Shown here: positions 33,727 through 42,082 of the stretch, one piece after another | Layout: each line of letters opens with the position of its first letter | Position numbering within the stretch: the first letter of the stretch is position 1 | NCBI GenBank assembly: GCA_002694685.1 | Contig: NZMW01000001.1 | Coordinates: 186,001-250,000, forward strand | Length of the DNA: 64,000 nucleotides | Reading direction: 5' to 3' | Source of the DNA: Balneola sp. | Lineage (GTDB): Bacteria > Bacteroidota > Rhodothermia > Balneolales > Balneolaceae | The notes under the pieces: generated by a model | Told to the model about the DNA's origin: nothing | What the model saw: the letters and a program-made list of their open reading frames with translations, nothing else | Database searches by the model: none | Made by a program: the position numbers and the translations under genes

Positions 33727-34470
33727 TTACCGGTTTATAGAACTTTCAAAAAACAAATCCATGCTTTTTAGAGGTGCAGGATTCAGGTGATATTTAAACG
33801 GTTCCCCATATTCAAAGCCTGCCAAATGACCAAAGTATCGAGCTCTTGCTTCAAGCTGCTTAAAATAGTTTTCTGACGAAATATAGGTCTCTGGTTCATC
33901 ACCCGGGTCTGACACATTAAATTGAGTATTAAAGGCGAGCATACTCTTCTTTTTTGTCTCCCAATGATTTGAAATATCAAATACAAAGTCAGGTTCAAAT
34001 GGCCGGTCTTGCATGTAGTGCAAAATATGGGAGGGGCGGAAAGCTTCTTGTTTTTTCCCTTCATTATCTGAAGTATGAATCTTCTTTAAACCAGAATAAA
34101 ACAAGGCATCAATACAAAGGTTTGTGCCTTTAGCATGATCAGGGTGTCGGTCAAAGGGGGCCCCGACTATACATATATGTGGTTTAGTCACCCGAACCTG
34201 CTCAATAATTTTTAACTGATTTTCTCTGGTATTTGGGATAAGTGAGTCACCCAGATCTAGATTCTTTCGAAATGAAATTCCCAAAACTTCAGAAGCTTTC
34301 TTAACTTCTTCAGCTCTGGTTTCTTGGGTACCGCGTGTGCCCATTTCACCTTTTGTGAGATCTATAATGCCCACTTTTTTACCTTGTGAAGTTAAGGCTG
34401 CAATGGTTCCGCCACAGTTTAATTCAGCATCATCAGGATGGGAAGCAAATACAAGTACATCTAATTTCAT
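33727..34470 (-). CDS. bshB1: Bacillithiol biosynthesis deacetylase BshB1
   Basis: A PIG-L-family Zn-dependent deacetylase of 247 residues that removes acetyl from N-acetylglucosaminyl-malate, the second step of bacillithiol synthesis. The opening LVFASHPDDAELNCGG (about 6-21) has the metal-binding HPDD. DLTKGEMGTRGTQETRAEE follows, the pattern that marks BshB1 against other PIG-L proteins. FDRHPDHAKG holds the third metal histidine. Bacteroidota commonly use bacillithiol, so this fits. It converges on the parvulin gene with 5 bases between stops, and diverges from the export permeases. bshA and bshC are not in the window. Confidence 0.9.
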   Translation of the reverse strand: MKLDVLVFASHPDDAELNCGGTIAALTSQGKKVGIIDLTKGEMGTRGTQETRAEEVKKASEVLGISFRKNLDLGDSLIPNTRENQLKIIEQVRVTKPHICIVGAPFDRHPDHAKGTNLCIDALFYSGLKKIHTSDNEGKKQEAFRPSHILHYMQDRPFEPDFVFDISNHWETKKKSMLAFNTQFNVSDPGDEPETYISSENYFKQLEARARYFGHLAGFEYGEPFKYHLNPAPLKSMDLFFESSINR

Positions 34471-34541
34471 AAAGTAAATTTTATCGCTAAAAGAGAATTA
34501 TTTAAGGTATTCATTAAAAATAACACAAAAGTATTTTTTTC

Positions 34542-34549
34542 TAAATTTG
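34542..34549 (+). promoter_or_regulatory. Possible -7 promoter element of the export-system operon
   Basis: TAAATTTG matches TAnnTTTG, 59 bases before the first permease start. The -33 region is a run of A/T without a clear TTTG. Confidence 0.35.
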
Positions 34550-34607
34550 GCGTAACGAAATAAAATAATTTTCGTAGCAGGTACATCAACTCACCCCAAA
34601 TACTAGC

Positions 34608-35837
34608 ATGAGAATAGCTAACAGTTTTATTGAAGGATTTCGGATCGCTCTTCAGGCGCTTAAAGTCAACAAAATCAGATCTACACTTACTGCCCTTTGT
34701 ATAATCATCGGGATTACCATGGTAACTATTGTTGACTCAGTTACTACCGGTATGGATGTTACTTTTGAAAAAAGCATGGCAATGATGGGGCAGAATGTGG
34801 TGTACGTTCAAAAATGGCCATGGGGCATGGGCGGAGAATATAAGTGGTGGGAGTATAGAAATAGGAAAGAGATTGAGCTGGAGTATGTTGAGCAAATAAG
34901 AGATTACAGCAGATATGCAAATAATGTAACAGCAGCTGCAAATAGAGGTACTTCCGTTCGTTATAAAGATAAGAGTGCTGAAGGAGTGGGGTTAAGTGGT
35001 GCCACGGCAAATTATTTGGAAATACAGGGTCTCAACATTGCTGAGGGAAGAATGTATGTGGAGCAGGAAGTGCGTTCCGGTTCAAAAGTTGCGGTAATTG
35101 GAAATACATTGATGGAATCTCTGTTTGAATTGGAATCTGCACTAGGTAAACAAATTCGGGTCGGAGGGCAAAAATTCACAGTAGTTGGAATTCTGGAAAA
35201 ACAGGGAAAATTTCTAGGATTAGAGGATACTGACAACCGGATCATCATTCCAATTTCAGCATATAAACAGATATATGGTTTAAGGTATGGCTTACAAATT
35301 GGCGTCCAGTTTCCTTCTCAAGAAGTCATGAAAGAAGGTGAGTACGAACTCGAAGGAATCATGAGACGAATTCGGCAATTAGATGCTACAGCCGATAATG
35401 ATTTTGCACTGAATAAACCCGAAGCATTTAAGGAACAACTTGAAGGTATGAAAGCCGGTATTTATGCGGTAGGCTTTATACTAAGTGGCTTATCTTTACT
35501 GATTGGGGGTATTGGTGTGATGAATATTATGTTTGTTTCTGTAAGAGAGCGAACAAAAGAAATTGGAATAAGAAAAGCTGTGGGTGCGAAGTCATGGGAA
35601 ATACTGACTCAATTTCTGCTGGAAGCAATCGCTATTTGTTTGTTAGGTGGAATTATTGGGGTTGCACTGGCTGGCGGATTAACCATTCTAATTAATCAGG
35701 TTTTTGTGGCTGTAATGAATGTAAGCGTAGTAATAGTAGCATTTAGTATATGTACGTTTGTTGGGGTTACTTTTGGTTTTATTCCTGCTTACCGTGCCGC
35801 AAAATCAGATCCAATTGAATCACTGAGGTTCGAATAA
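34608..35837 (+). CDS. ABC transporter permease, MacB/FtsX type (first copy)
   Basis: The protein has 409 residues with the MacB topology: a first membrane helix (about 21-40), a large periplasmic domain (MacB_PCD, about 45-265), then three C-terminal helices with FtsX features (LIGGIGVMNIMFVSVRERTKEIGIRKAVGA, then a final RAAKSDPIESLRFE). The conserved cytoplasmic ERTKEIGIRKAVGA contacts the ATPase. There is no ATPase domain in this chain, unlike E. coli MacB; a separate ATPase lies at 41077. The second permease follows 2 bases later, so the two probably form a heterodimer. The family exports peptides, lipids or antibiotics, or drives lipoprotein extraction; the substrate is unknown. Confidence 0.92.
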   Translation: MRIANSFIEGFRIALQALKVNKIRSTLTALCIIIGITMVTIVDSVTTGMDVTFEKSMAMMGQNVVYVQKWPWGMGGEYKWWEYRNRKEIELEYVEQIRDYSRYANNVTAAANRGTSVRYKDKSAEGVGLSGATANYLEIQGLNIAEGRMYVEQEVRSGSKVAVIGNTLMESLFELESALGKQIRVGGQKFTVVGILEKQGKFLGLEDTDNRIIIPISAYKQIYGLRYGLQIGVQFPSQEVMKEGEYELEGIMRRIRQLDATADNDFALNKPEAFKEQLEGMKAGIYAVGFILSGLSLLIGGIGVMNIMFVSVRERTKEIGIRKAVGAKSWEILTQFLLEAIAICLLGGIIGVALAGGLTILINQVFVAVMNVSVVIVAFSICTFVGVTFGFIPAYRAAKSDPIESLRFE

Positions 35838-35839
35838 AA

Positions 35840-37066
35840 ATGCATATCAAAGAAACAACTGCACAAGCTATAGATTCTATCAGGGCGAATAAGCTTCGTT
35901 CTTTCCTTACGCTGTTAGCCTTAGTAATTGGTGTTTTTTCTGTCATTGTTTCTACTACAGCGGTTGCTGTTTTAGATAACTACTTCAAAAATACGCTTAG
36001 TATAATGGGAAGTGACGTAATCACCATCCAGAAAACACCTGCAGTGCAAATGGGGGAACTGGATAAAAACATTCGAAATCGAAAGAATATTGGATTTGAA
36101 GAAGCTCTCACTCTTGAAGAGCAAATGAACATAGCAGAGGGAATGAGTCCTTATGAAACTTTTTCCGCTTCTAAAATAGTATTCCAGGATGAAGAAACGG
36201 AACCCAACGTAATGGTAAGAGGAAGTAATTCAAATTTCCTGGAAAACAACGCGTACGATCTCGAAGATGGGCGAAATTTTACCGGCGATGATGTTCAGTA
36301 CGGCAGAAGTTTTGCAATTATTGGCAAGGATGTGCAAGATGCTTTGTTCAAAAATGAATATCCGTTAGGTAAAACCATCCGCTTTGATGGGCGTCAGTAT
36401 CAGGTGATTGGAATTCTTGAAGCTAAGGGACAGGTTTTCGGTCAGTCCTTTGATAACTTTGTTTTAATCCCTTACACAACGGCCTTAAATGTATATGGAG
36501 GCAGAGATAGAAATATTTCAGTCCAGGTTCGGGCTCCTGGGATTTCCTTCATTGACCGTACCGTAGAAGAACTCACCGGCATAATGCGAGTTATCAGGAA
36601 AGTAGCACCGGGTGATGTAAATGATTTTGAAATTGAAACAAATGAATCGCTCTCAGGGACATTCGATGCTTTTACAAGTGCCTTGTATATGGGGGGATTC
36701 GCAATAGGTTTTATTACTCTGTTAGGAGCCGGTATTGGTGTTATGAACATCATGTTAGTTTCAGTTTCTGAACGGACCAGAGAGATTGGGATTCGAAAAG
36801 CGGTAGGAGCAACACGAAAAGCTATTGTAAGTCAGTTTTTGATGGAGGCCATATTCATATGCCAAATAGGTGGTGTAATAGGGATGATCTTTGGCATTGG
36901 TGTCGGAAACCTGATGGCGGTATGGATAGAAACGGAACCGGTAATACCTTTATGGTCGGTAGCAGGTGGGTTTTTCGGAATGTTGATTGTTGGGTTGGTT
37001 TTTGGAGTATATCCTGCTTTTAAAGCTGCTAAGCTAGATCCTATAGAAAGTTTACGCTACGAATAA
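35840..37066 (+). CDS. ABC transporter permease, MacB/FtsX type (second copy)
   Basis: The protein has 408 residues, with the same plan as its neighbour: one N-terminal membrane helix, a periplasmic MacB-type domain, and three helices near the C-terminus, with MNIMLVSVSERTREIGIRKA and the ending AAKLDPIESLRYE. It is clearly paralogous to the first permease but diverged through the periplasmic domain, so a heteromeric pair is more likely than a recent duplication. It lies 2 bases after the first gene. A mismatch-containing hairpin (37072-37101) follows before the small YqjD-like gene. Confidence 0.92.
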   Translation: MHIKETTAQAIDSIRANKLRSFLTLLALVIGVFSVIVSTTAVAVLDNYFKNTLSIMGSDVITIQKTPAVQMGELDKNIRNRKNIGFEEALTLEEQMNIAEGMSPYETFSASKIVFQDEETEPNVMVRGSNSNFLENNAYDLEDGRNFTGDDVQYGRSFAIIGKDVQDALFKNEYPLGKTIRFDGRQYQVIGILEAKGQVFGQSFDNFVLIPYTTALNVYGGRDRNISVQVRAPGISFIDRTVEELTGIMRVIRKVAPGDVNDFEIETNESLSGTFDAFTSALYMGGFAIGFITLLGAGIGVMNIMLVSVSERTREIGIRKAVGATRKAIVSQFLMEAIFICQIGGVIGMIFGIGVGNLMAVWIETEPVIPLWSVAGGFFGMLIVGLVFGVYPAFKAAKLDPIESLRYE

Positions 37067-37071
37067 CTTTT

Positions 37072-37101
37072 TGCAATGGAATGATTTAAGCATCCAATGC
37101 A
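37072..37101 (+). terminator. Weak hairpin after the permease pair
   Basis: TGCAATGGA (37072-37080) and TCCAATGCA (37093-37101) pair over 9 positions with one A/A mismatch, followed by a T-rich ATTTCTTATATT. It is a weak terminator or attenuator between permeases and the small genes. Confidence 0.35.
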
Positions 37102-37133
37102 ATTTCTTATATTAAAGAAAAAAATAGGGCATT

Positions 37134-37346
37134 ATGAACGAAGAAATCATCCAAAATATAAATGAACGCCTTGATCGAGCAATTGATAAGGGCCGAGAAA
37201 TCCTGGAAGACGAAGATCTTCAGGTTCGACTAGAAGAACTAAAGGATAAGTCGGAATCAACCATTCGCAAAAATCCGCTTAAATCTGTTGCTGTAGGATT
37301 AGCTGTTGGATTTATTGCAGCCAAAATTTTCACATCAAAGGACTAA
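37134..37346 (+). CDS. YqjD/ElaB-like (DUF883-type) small membrane protein
   Basis: The protein has 70 residues. A charged, helical N-terminal half (IQNINERLDRAIDKGREILE, then VRLEELKDKSEST) leads to RKNPLKSVAVGLAVGFIAAKIF, a C-terminal membrane helix of the glycine-rich DUF883/YqjD pattern. E. coli YqjD is a C-tail-anchored inner-membrane protein that binds ribosomes in stationary phase; similarity of role here is inference. It is the first of three small genes that resemble a yqjD-yqjE-like set; the next starts 6 bases later. Confidence 0.7.
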   Translation: MNEEIIQNINERLDRAIDKGREILEDEDLQVRLEELKDKSESTIRKNPLKSVAVGLAVGFIAAKIFTSKD

Positions 37347-37352
37347 ATCCGA

Positions 37353-37772
37353 ATGGAAGATTTAGGTAGCAGAATAAAACAAATTACCCGCGAGCTTAAA
37401 CAATATGTTGAAACTCGTTTAGAATTGACGGTCCTAAATGTAAGTGATAAGGTCACTTATATTATAGGTCAGTCCATTCAACAGCTTTTTGGCTATACTA
37501 TTTTGGCTTTGGGTTTAGTATTTGGACTGGTCGCTTTGGCCATTTACCTTGGAGATGTGTTTGATGCAGAATGGGCTGGCTATGCAATAGTAGGTGCTCC
37601 ATTCTTTATCTTAGGTCTTATATTTGTAACTGTGAAACCTAAATCCATAGCAAAGAGAATTCAGGCTCAACTACTTGCCGAGTTGTTAGATACTAAGCCT
37701 GTCAAAGAGAAAGAGACAATAGAGCTTCCTACGCGAGAAATTCACACTAAAGATTCTGATGAAAATGTCTGA
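37353..37772 (+). CDS. YqjE/holin-superfamily-III-like membrane protein
   Basis: The protein has 139 residues. An amphipathic start (IKQITRELKQYVETRLELTVLNVSDKV) is followed by two membrane segments (about 49-70, LFGYTILALGLVFGLVALAIYL, and about 78-95, GYAIVGAPFFILGLIFVTV) and a charged tail. That is the layout of YqjE and the 'holin-X' family. Despite that family's name it is not a phage lysis gene here, as there are no phage genes around. It starts 6 bases after the YqjD-like gene and overlaps the next gene, so all three are coupled. Confidence 0.7.
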   Translation: MEDLGSRIKQITRELKQYVETRLELTVLNVSDKVTYIIGQSIQQLFGYTILALGLVFGLVALAIYLGDVFDAEWAGYAIVGAPFFILGLIFVTVKPKSIAKRIQAQLLAELLDTKPVKEKETIELPTREIHTKDSDENV

Positions 37773-38142
37773 AGAAAAATTATCAAACCTTGAAAAGAAA
37801 AAGCAGCAGCTTGAAAATGAGTTAGCTAGTATACAAAACGGATTGGATAAATCTATTGACAGTGTGAAGGAGGGGGTTTCTGATAATATGGACCCTAAAA
37901 ACCTTATTAAGAAATATCCGTTACCCATTGTTGGTGCTTCTATTGTTGTTGGGTTTTTGATAGGTCGGAATAAAGATACTAACAACATTTCTTCCCCAAG
38001 AAAATATTCTTCTGGTACCGATTCAGCAATTTCTAAAGAGATTAAACGTATGCTCGCCAAAAAAGGTTTGAGTCTGTTTTTAGATTTTCTTGATGGTAAA
38101 GTGGCTGAACTAAAAGAAAAGAATAGAGAGTCAGCCGACTAA
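37765..38142 (+). CDS. Small coiled-coil protein with one membrane helix
   Basis: Uses ATG 37765 (125 residues), overlapping the YqjE-like stop by 8 bases; ATG 37759 is the alternative. A coiled-coil start (EEKLSNLEKKKQQLENELAS, residues about 3-22) and a DUF883-like middle (NLIKKYPLPIVGASIVVGFLIGR) with one helix are followed by a basic tail (SKEIKRMLAKKGLSLFLDFL). It is a second YqjD-like protein or a YqjK counterpart. Function is unknown; it completes the three-gene cassette. Confidence 0.6.
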   Translation: MSEEKLSNLEKKKQQLENELASIQNGLDKSIDSVKEGVSDNMDPKNLIKKYPLPIVGASIVVGFLIGRNKDTNNISSPRKYSSGTDSAISKEIKRMLAKKGLSLFLDFLDGKVAELKEKNRESAD

Positions 38143-38173
38143 TTTTACAACTATTTAGCTACACGCTGTAAAA
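38143..38173. repeat. Inverted repeat upstream of the TolC-like gene
   Basis: TTTTACA (38143-38149) and TGTAAAA (38167-38173) form 7-bp arms 17 bases apart, just after the small-gene cassette. It could end that cassette's transcript or be a regulator site. Confidence 0.3.
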
Positions 38174-38262
38174 GGATATAAAAGTCGAAAATTTAGCAAC
38201 TAATCTGTAACTATTTTCGTCACTCTTCGTGTACAACCTGTTAACAAAAACGAATTTCAATC

Positions 38263-39648
38263 ATGAAAAGACTTCTTTCATCTACGCTATTTGCACTTCT
38301 ATTTTTAGTAACGTCAACGCTTTCAGCTCAGGACGTCCGAACAATTTCACTTCAGGAAGCTATCGATATAGCACTTGAGAATAACTACCAGCTAAAGCAG
38401 GCTGAGAATAATCTTGCGCTTTCTAACGAAAATATTAAAAGCGAGTATGCGGATTTTGCTCCTTCAATAACCAGTAGTCTAAGTGGTTCGAGATCTACAG
38501 GTCAACAGTTTATTGCTGACCGTTTGAGCGAGCCGGGTCTTAACCCTTTTGTTGATGTGACTTCTCAATCTTTTAGTGGTCGATTAAGCGCAAACCTTAC
38601 CATATTTGATGGTTTTAATAATATAAATTCACTTCGAGCCAGTGAGCAATCCAAGCTTTCATCAGAAGAAAGTTTACAGCGAGCTAGAGAGCAGGTTATT
38701 TTCAATGCTGCGTCTCGTTATTTACAGGTTTTACTGGATGGACAGCTGTTAGAAATAGCTCAAGAGAATCTTGAAAATTCACAACAACAACTTGAGCAGG
38801 TAACAGCACAGGTTGAGGTAGGATCTCGCCCTTCTGTGGATCTATACAACCAGGAAGCACAGGTAGCTGCTGATGAATTGAGTGTAACTCAACAGGAAAA
38901 CAGTCTCAAATTCAGCAAATTGGTGCTTGTAAGGCAACTACAAATCGATCCATTGGGTAATTACGAGTTTGTAGTACCTGAAACTCAGACTGAGGTGCGC
39001 GAAGCTGAGAACATGAATTATAGTTTAAGTGAGCTGATTGATCAGGCAATTCTAAATCGGTCAGACCTTAAGAGTGAAATTGCCGATATCAGAGTTTTAG
39101 AGTATCAGCTAGATATAGCTAAAGGAAGTTTATATCCTTCTGTTTCAGCTAGTGCTTCGGTTTCTTCAAGATATAGTGATCAGTATTCTTTGCCAGGTGA
39201 AGGGAATGTAGGTTTCAATGATCAGTTTTTTGACCAACAGGTTAACCGATCTTTAGGGTTGTCCGTTAACATTCCAATCTTCCAAAATTGGAATCGAATG
39301 TTCAACATTCAGTCTTCAAAAATTCAGCTTAAGAATGCAGAATTGTCTTTTGATAATTCTAAGCTTCAGGTTATTCAGGAAGTTACACAGGCATACAACG
39401 ACTACACTTCATACATCAAACAGCTGCAAGCTTCTGAAAAATCAAGACGAGCAAGTGAACGTGCATTTGAGACTCAGCAGGAAAGATACAATGTTGGTTC
39501 AAGCACATTAATCGAATTGAGCCAGGCACAAGCAAGTTATGTTGAAGCACAATCTAACTACACACAAGCAATGTATAATTTGATATTTCAAGAGAAGTTG
39601 CTTGACTACTACTTAGGTAAACTCAGTGGCGACAGCGTAGAATTCTAA
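38263..39648 (+). CDS. TolC-family outer-membrane efflux protein
   Basis: The protein has 461 residues. A signal peptide (1-23, ending STLSAQ) precedes two tandem repeats rich in long helices: ISLQEAIDIALENNYQLKQAENNL (about 29-52) and ELIDQAILNRSDLKSEIADI (about 255-274), each opening the TolC 'OEP' domain. The closing stretch (YNVGSSTLIELSQAQASYVEAQSNYTQAMYNL) is the characteristic ending helix. This is the trimeric exit duct through the outer membrane. It lies just before the adaptor and ATPase genes, so it belongs to this exporter. Confidence 0.93.
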   Translation: MKRLLSSTLFALLFLVTSTLSAQDVRTISLQEAIDIALENNYQLKQAENNLALSNENIKSEYADFAPSITSSLSGSRSTGQQFIADRLSEPGLNPFVDVTSQSFSGRLSANLTIFDGFNNINSLRASEQSKLSSEESLQRAREQVIFNAASRYLQVLLDGQLLEIAQENLENSQQQLEQVTAQVEVGSRPSVDLYNQEAQVAADELSVTQQENSLKFSKLVLVRQLQIDPLGNYEFVVPETQTEVREAENMNYSLSELIDQAILNRSDLKSEIADIRVLEYQLDIAKGSLYPSVSASASVSSRYSDQYSLPGEGNVGFNDQFFDQQVNRSLGLSVNIPIFQNWNRMFNIQSSKIQLKNAELSFDNSKLQVIQEVTQAYNDYTSYIKQLQASEKSRRASERAFETQQERYNVGSSTLIELSQAQASYVEAQSNYTQAMYNLIFQEKLLDYYLGKLSGDSVEF

Positions 39649-39682
39649 AAACATAATTAATTTAAAGGGATAGGTAAGGGAA

Positions 39683-41056
39683 ATGGCGAATAAGAAATCA
39701 TCAACAAAAAAACTGTTGATATGGATAGGTGGAGTTCTGGGTGTTGTAATTGCTCTGGGTTTAACTCTAAGGATGACCGGGGTCATTGGGCAGTCAGATT
39801 CGGGAAAACAGGTAGAAACAGCTACTGCGAAGCTTAAGACCATAACACAGTTAGTCTCAGCTTCCGGTAAGGTACAGCCTGAGATCGAAGTTATTATTCG
39901 TCCGGATGTTTCGGGTGAAATTATAGAACTGGCCGTTAAAGAGGGTGATTTTGTTCGTGAAGGGGATTTGCTTGTCCGAATCAAGCCCGACATCTATCAA
40001 GCTCAGATTGATAACTTAAATGCAGCTTTGTTGACTCAAAAAGCTCGCCTCGAGCAAACCAGAGCATCTCTTATACAAGCTGAAGCGGCATACAAACGTG
40101 ACAAGCAACTATACGACAAAGAACTGATTTCTGAGATGGAATACATTCAAACGAAATCAGAGCTCGATGCTCAGAAAGCAAGTTTAAAAGCATCCGAGTA
40201 TCAAATTCAAAGTGCTGAAGCTCAACTGCGTCAGGCTCAAGAAGAACTAGAGCAAACCGTGATAAGAGCTCCTCAGAATGGTACCGTAACTGGTCTGGGT
40301 GTAGAGGAAGGCGAGAGAGTGCTTGGTAATTCGCAAATGGCAGGTACGGAAATGATGCGGGTTTCTCTCTTAGACCGTATGGAAGTATTAGTTGAAGTGA
40401 ATGAGAACGACATTGTAAACGTAGACTTTGCGGATACCACCCGAATTGAAGTAGACGCTTATCCGGAAAGAAGATTCAACGGGGTTGTAACTGAAATTGC
40501 AAACTCAGCAAGGGTAACAGGTTCCGGGACTAATGAGCAGGTTACGAATTACCAGGTAAAAGTTCGAATTGTTACACCTCACAACCTTGACAGCAGTCCT
40601 GATAAGTTGGTTAGAACGGAGAGTTCAGAAGATCCTGAACAAATGTTTGTTCCAAAATTCCGTCCAGGAATGTCTGCTACAGTTGATATAGAAACTCAAA
40701 CTGCGGTAAATGTTGTATCAGTTCCTATTCAGGCAGTAACGGTTCGCGATTTTGCTAAAGACAGCAAGACTCAGAAAGCGGAACAAGATTCAGCTGAAAT
40801 GATTCTTGCAAGCTCTCAGGATGAAGACTTAGTTATCAAGGATGAGGATATTCGTAAGGTGGTATTTGTTGTAGAAAATGGAAATGCAATCCGTAAAGAA
40901 GTTGAGACAGGGATCAGTGATAACACACATATTCAAATTCTCTCAGGTATTAGTGCAGGGGAAGAAATTGTAATTGGTAGTTACCGTACTCTTTCTAATA
41001 GCTTGAAAGATGGTGATAAGGTTACTGTCAACAATAAGACTGTTTCGTTCAATTAA
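39683..41056 (+). CDS. MacA/HlyD-type periplasmic adaptor protein
   Basis: A membrane fusion protein of 457 residues. One N-terminal helix (about 11-31, LLIWIGGVLGVVIALGLTL) anchors it, followed by a beta-barrel/lipoyl part (TITQLVSASGKVQPEIEVII, GDFVREGDLLVRI). A coiled-coil hairpin (about 115-195, ALLTQKARLEQTRASLIQA with repeats) reaches toward TolC. The second lipoyl half is TVIRAPQNGTVTGL, and a barrel with a C-terminal membrane-proximal domain follows. It bridges the permeases and the TolC-like duct. It lies 34 bases after tolC and 20 before the ATPase. Confidence 0.93.
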   Translation: MANKKSSTKKLLIWIGGVLGVVIALGLTLRMTGVIGQSDSGKQVETATAKLKTITQLVSASGKVQPEIEVIIRPDVSGEIIELAVKEGDFVREGDLLVRIKPDIYQAQIDNLNAALLTQKARLEQTRASLIQAEAAYKRDKQLYDKELISEMEYIQTKSELDAQKASLKASEYQIQSAEAQLRQAQEELEQTVIRAPQNGTVTGLGVEEGERVLGNSQMAGTEMMRVSLLDRMEVLVEVNENDIVNVDFADTTRIEVDAYPERRFNGVVTEIANSARVTGSGTNEQVTNYQVKVRIVTPHNLDSSPDKLVRTESSEDPEQMFVPKFRPGMSATVDIETQTAVNVVSVPIQAVTVRDFAKDSKTQKAEQDSAEMILASSQDEDLVIKDEDIRKVVFVVENGNAIRKEVETGISDNTHIQILSGISAGEEIVIGSYRTLSNSLKDGDKVTVNNKTVSFN

Positions 41057-41076
41057 TCTAATTTTATTCAATTCAT

Positions 41077-41799
41077 ATGTCTAAAAAGCCAGTCATTCAA
41101 ATCACAGATCTAACAAAAGTTTATCAAATGGGTAGTACGGAAGTACATGCCCTGGCTGGTGTAACTTTTGACATTCTAGAGAATGAATATATAGCCATTA
41201 TGGGGCCTTCGGGGTCTGGTAAGTCAACATTAATGAATATGATTGGTTGCCTCGATACGCCCTCAACCGGAGAGTATATTCTGAATAATAATAATGTAAG
41301 CACGATGGATGATGCTGAACTTGCTGAAGTTCGGAATCGTGAAATTGGGTTCGTTTTCCAGACTTTTAATCTACTCCCAAGAACTTCTTGCCTGGCTAAT
41401 GCTGAACTCCCACTTATTTATGCAGGTATGAAATCAGCTGAACGTAAAGAGCGGGCAAAAGAGGTACTTACCAAAGTAGGCTTAGGGGATAGGGTTGATC
41501 ACAAGCCTAATGAATTATCAGGTGGGCAGCGTCAGCGTGTTGCTATTGCCAGAGCTTTAGTTAATAACCCGTCTATTCTTCTTGCCGATGAGCCAACGGG
41601 TAACCTTGATACCAAAACGGGAGATGAGATTATGATGCTTTTTGAAGAGCTTTATCGTCAGGGAAATACCATTATTGTGGTTACTCACGAACAAGAAATT
41701 GCAGATCACGCCCGCCGAATTGTGCGTTTAAGAGATGGGGTTATCGAACTCGATGAGAAAGTTGAGAAGCCTATTTTGGCTGATTACCAGATTGCTTAA
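41077..41799 (+). CDS. ABC transporter ATP-binding protein, MacB/LolD type
   Basis: The protein has 240 residues. Walker A is GPSGSGKST (about 44-52), the Q-loop is [12 protein letters not shown], the signature is [15 protein letters not shown], Walker B is [12 protein letters not shown] and the switch histidine is in VTHEQEI. The short length and the [16 protein letters not shown] start fit the MacB/LolD subfamily, which powers FtsX-type permeases by mechanotransmission. The two permeases at 34608-37066 are its likely partners although seven genes' worth of operon, including tolC and the adaptor, separate them. It is the last gene of the exporter, ending before a convergent terminator region. 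Confidence 0.95.
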   Translation: MSKKPVIQITDLTKVYQMGSTEVHALAGVTFDILENEYIAIMGPSGSGKSTLMNMIGCLDTPSTGEYILNNNNVSTMDDAELAEVRNREIGFVFQTFNLLPRTSCLANAELPLIYAGMKSAERKERAKEVLTKVGLGDRVDHKPNELSGGQRQRVAIARALVNNPSILLADEPTGNLDTKTGDEIMMLFEELYRQGNTIIVVTHEQEIADHARRIVRLRDGVIELDEKVEKPILADYQIA

Positions 41800-41855
41800 T
41801 TAAGGTGAGTTCGAGACAACAAATGAGTTTAACAGACTAAAGAATCGCGATTAAG

Positions 41856-41954
41856 GTCATTCCCGTGAAGGCAGGAATCTCTAAATATAGCCATAGAATC
41901 AGCTATTGATTCCTGTAAAAGCAATAAGATTTCGGGCATTCGCCGCGAAATGAC
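41856..41954. repeat. Degenerate REP-like palindromic element
   Basis: The region between the ATPase gene and the terminator starts GTCATTCCCG and ends AATGAC in inverted orientation, about 100 bases apart. It contains hairpins, such as ATTCCCGTGAAGGCAGGAAT and ATTTCGGGCATTCGCCGCGAAAT. The GTCATTCCC...GGAAT pattern is common in dispersed bacterial intergenic repeats. It looks like a decayed small mobile element. No gene is seen in 41800-42027. Confidence 0.5.
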
Positions 41955-42027
41955 GACTCAACGTATAAAAGCACGTATCCTTACATCGAATAGACTTTAA
42001 TTAGGTAAGCTTAAAAGTATAAGTAAT

Positions 42028-42056
42028 AAAAAAGGCGCTCATTGAGCGCCTTTTTT
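42028..42056. terminator. Bidirectional intrinsic terminator
   Basis: A6 GGCGCTC (42034-42040), loop ATT, GAGCGCC (42044-42050) T6. The stem is 7 bp and perfect with an A-tract on one side and T-tract on the other, so it serves both the plus-strand exporter operon and the minus-strand DUF6588 gene. Confidence 0.9.
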
Positions 42057-42082
42057 GTTTTAAAGAATATGTCTTCACTGGT

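Noticed and set aside
37353-37772. Holin-family similarity suggesting a prophage
   Set aside because: No capsid, tail, integrase or endolysin genes are near; the YqjE-like setting explains it better.
37686-38060. Minus-strand frame of 124 codons opposite the small membrane genes
   Set aside because: The plus-strand frames carry membrane helices, coiled coil and tight overlaps; the minus frame has none of these.
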